A stretch of 5,651 nt of DNA from Thermoplasmata archaeon (GTDB lineage: Archaea > Thermoplasmatota > Thermoplasmata > UBA184), in NCBI GenBank assembly GCA_021827545.1, contig JAKAVH010000110.1:1-5651 (forward strand), written 5' to 3'. Within the stretch, counting starts at the first letter, position 1; every line of letters starts with the position of its first letter. Below the pieces are notes generated by a model that ran no database searches, had not been told where the DNA came from, and saw only the letters and a program-made list of their open reading frames with translations. Positions 5,640 to 5,651 of this stretch are shown here, piece after piece. Both the position numbers and the translations under genes were made by a program.

Positions 5640-5651
5640 ATGACGACATCG
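5640..5651 (+). CDS. Start of an unidentified gene, truncated by window end
   Basis: ATG at 5640 is preceded by GGAGG (5631-5635) with a 4-base gap, a good Shine-Dalgarno arrangement. Only four codons (M-T-T-S) are inside the window, so no function can be given. It diverges from the phoU-like gene across a 209-base intergenic region and carries the palindrome at 5613-5629 in its leader or promoter. Confidence 0.55.

Noticed and set aside
1..5651. CRISPR array, insertion sequence or other tandem repeats
   Set aside because: No regularly spaced repeats, terminal inverted repeats with target duplications, or transposase motifs were seen.

Overview
The window is GC-rich DNA that reads as archaeal. 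Three things support this: an Nre-family PCNA-associated DNA repair protein (a family known from archaea), a PhoU-type regulator with the archaeal N-terminal AbrB-like domain, and a proline tRNA with archaeal features and no encoded CCA. Two genes show TATA-like boxes about 26 bases before a possible start codon, which fits leaderless archaeal transcription. A high-GC Thermoplasmatota or related euryarchaeal lineage is my best guess. It rests on overall character, not on a diagnostic marker.

Layout. Bases 1-1292 (+) hold a tRNA methylthiotransferase (MiaB/CDKAL1 group, probably making ms2t6A37) that lacks only its first residues. It converges on, and overlaps by 64 bases, the nre gene (1229-2584, -). 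That protein has an N-terminal four-cysteine zinc motif and a C-terminal PCNA-interacting (PIP) box that lies exactly where the methylthiotransferase stop codon falls. Between nre and the divergent tRNA-Pro(CGG) gene (2714-2788, +) is a 129-base region with a TATA-like element for each direction and a short perfect palindrome.

Bases 2789-3754 contain no intact gene. On the minus strand this stretch looks like the decayed C-terminal part of a family-B DNA polymerase. A motif-C-like YGDTSS block (normally YGDTDS) with its preceding helix is followed, in shifted frames, by further fragments in the order expected of a polymerase tail. Directly upstream of it is a small intact winged-helix-like gene (3755-4096, -), whose stop codon abuts the remnant. 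Then comes the phoU-like regulator gene (4360-5430, -). Its upstream region is shared with a divergent gene of which only the start (5640 onward, +) is in the window. That gene has a good Shine-Dalgarno sequence and a perfect 17-base palindrome just upstream, a likely operator.

How the genes relate. The methylthiotransferase and tRNA-Pro belong to translation, Nre to replication-coupled repair through PCNA, and PhoU-like plus the winged-helix protein to regulation. No multi-gene defence or biosynthetic system is visible. The most unusual content is the polymerase relic, which may mark the former site of a mobile or plasmid-derived element next to a tRNA gene.
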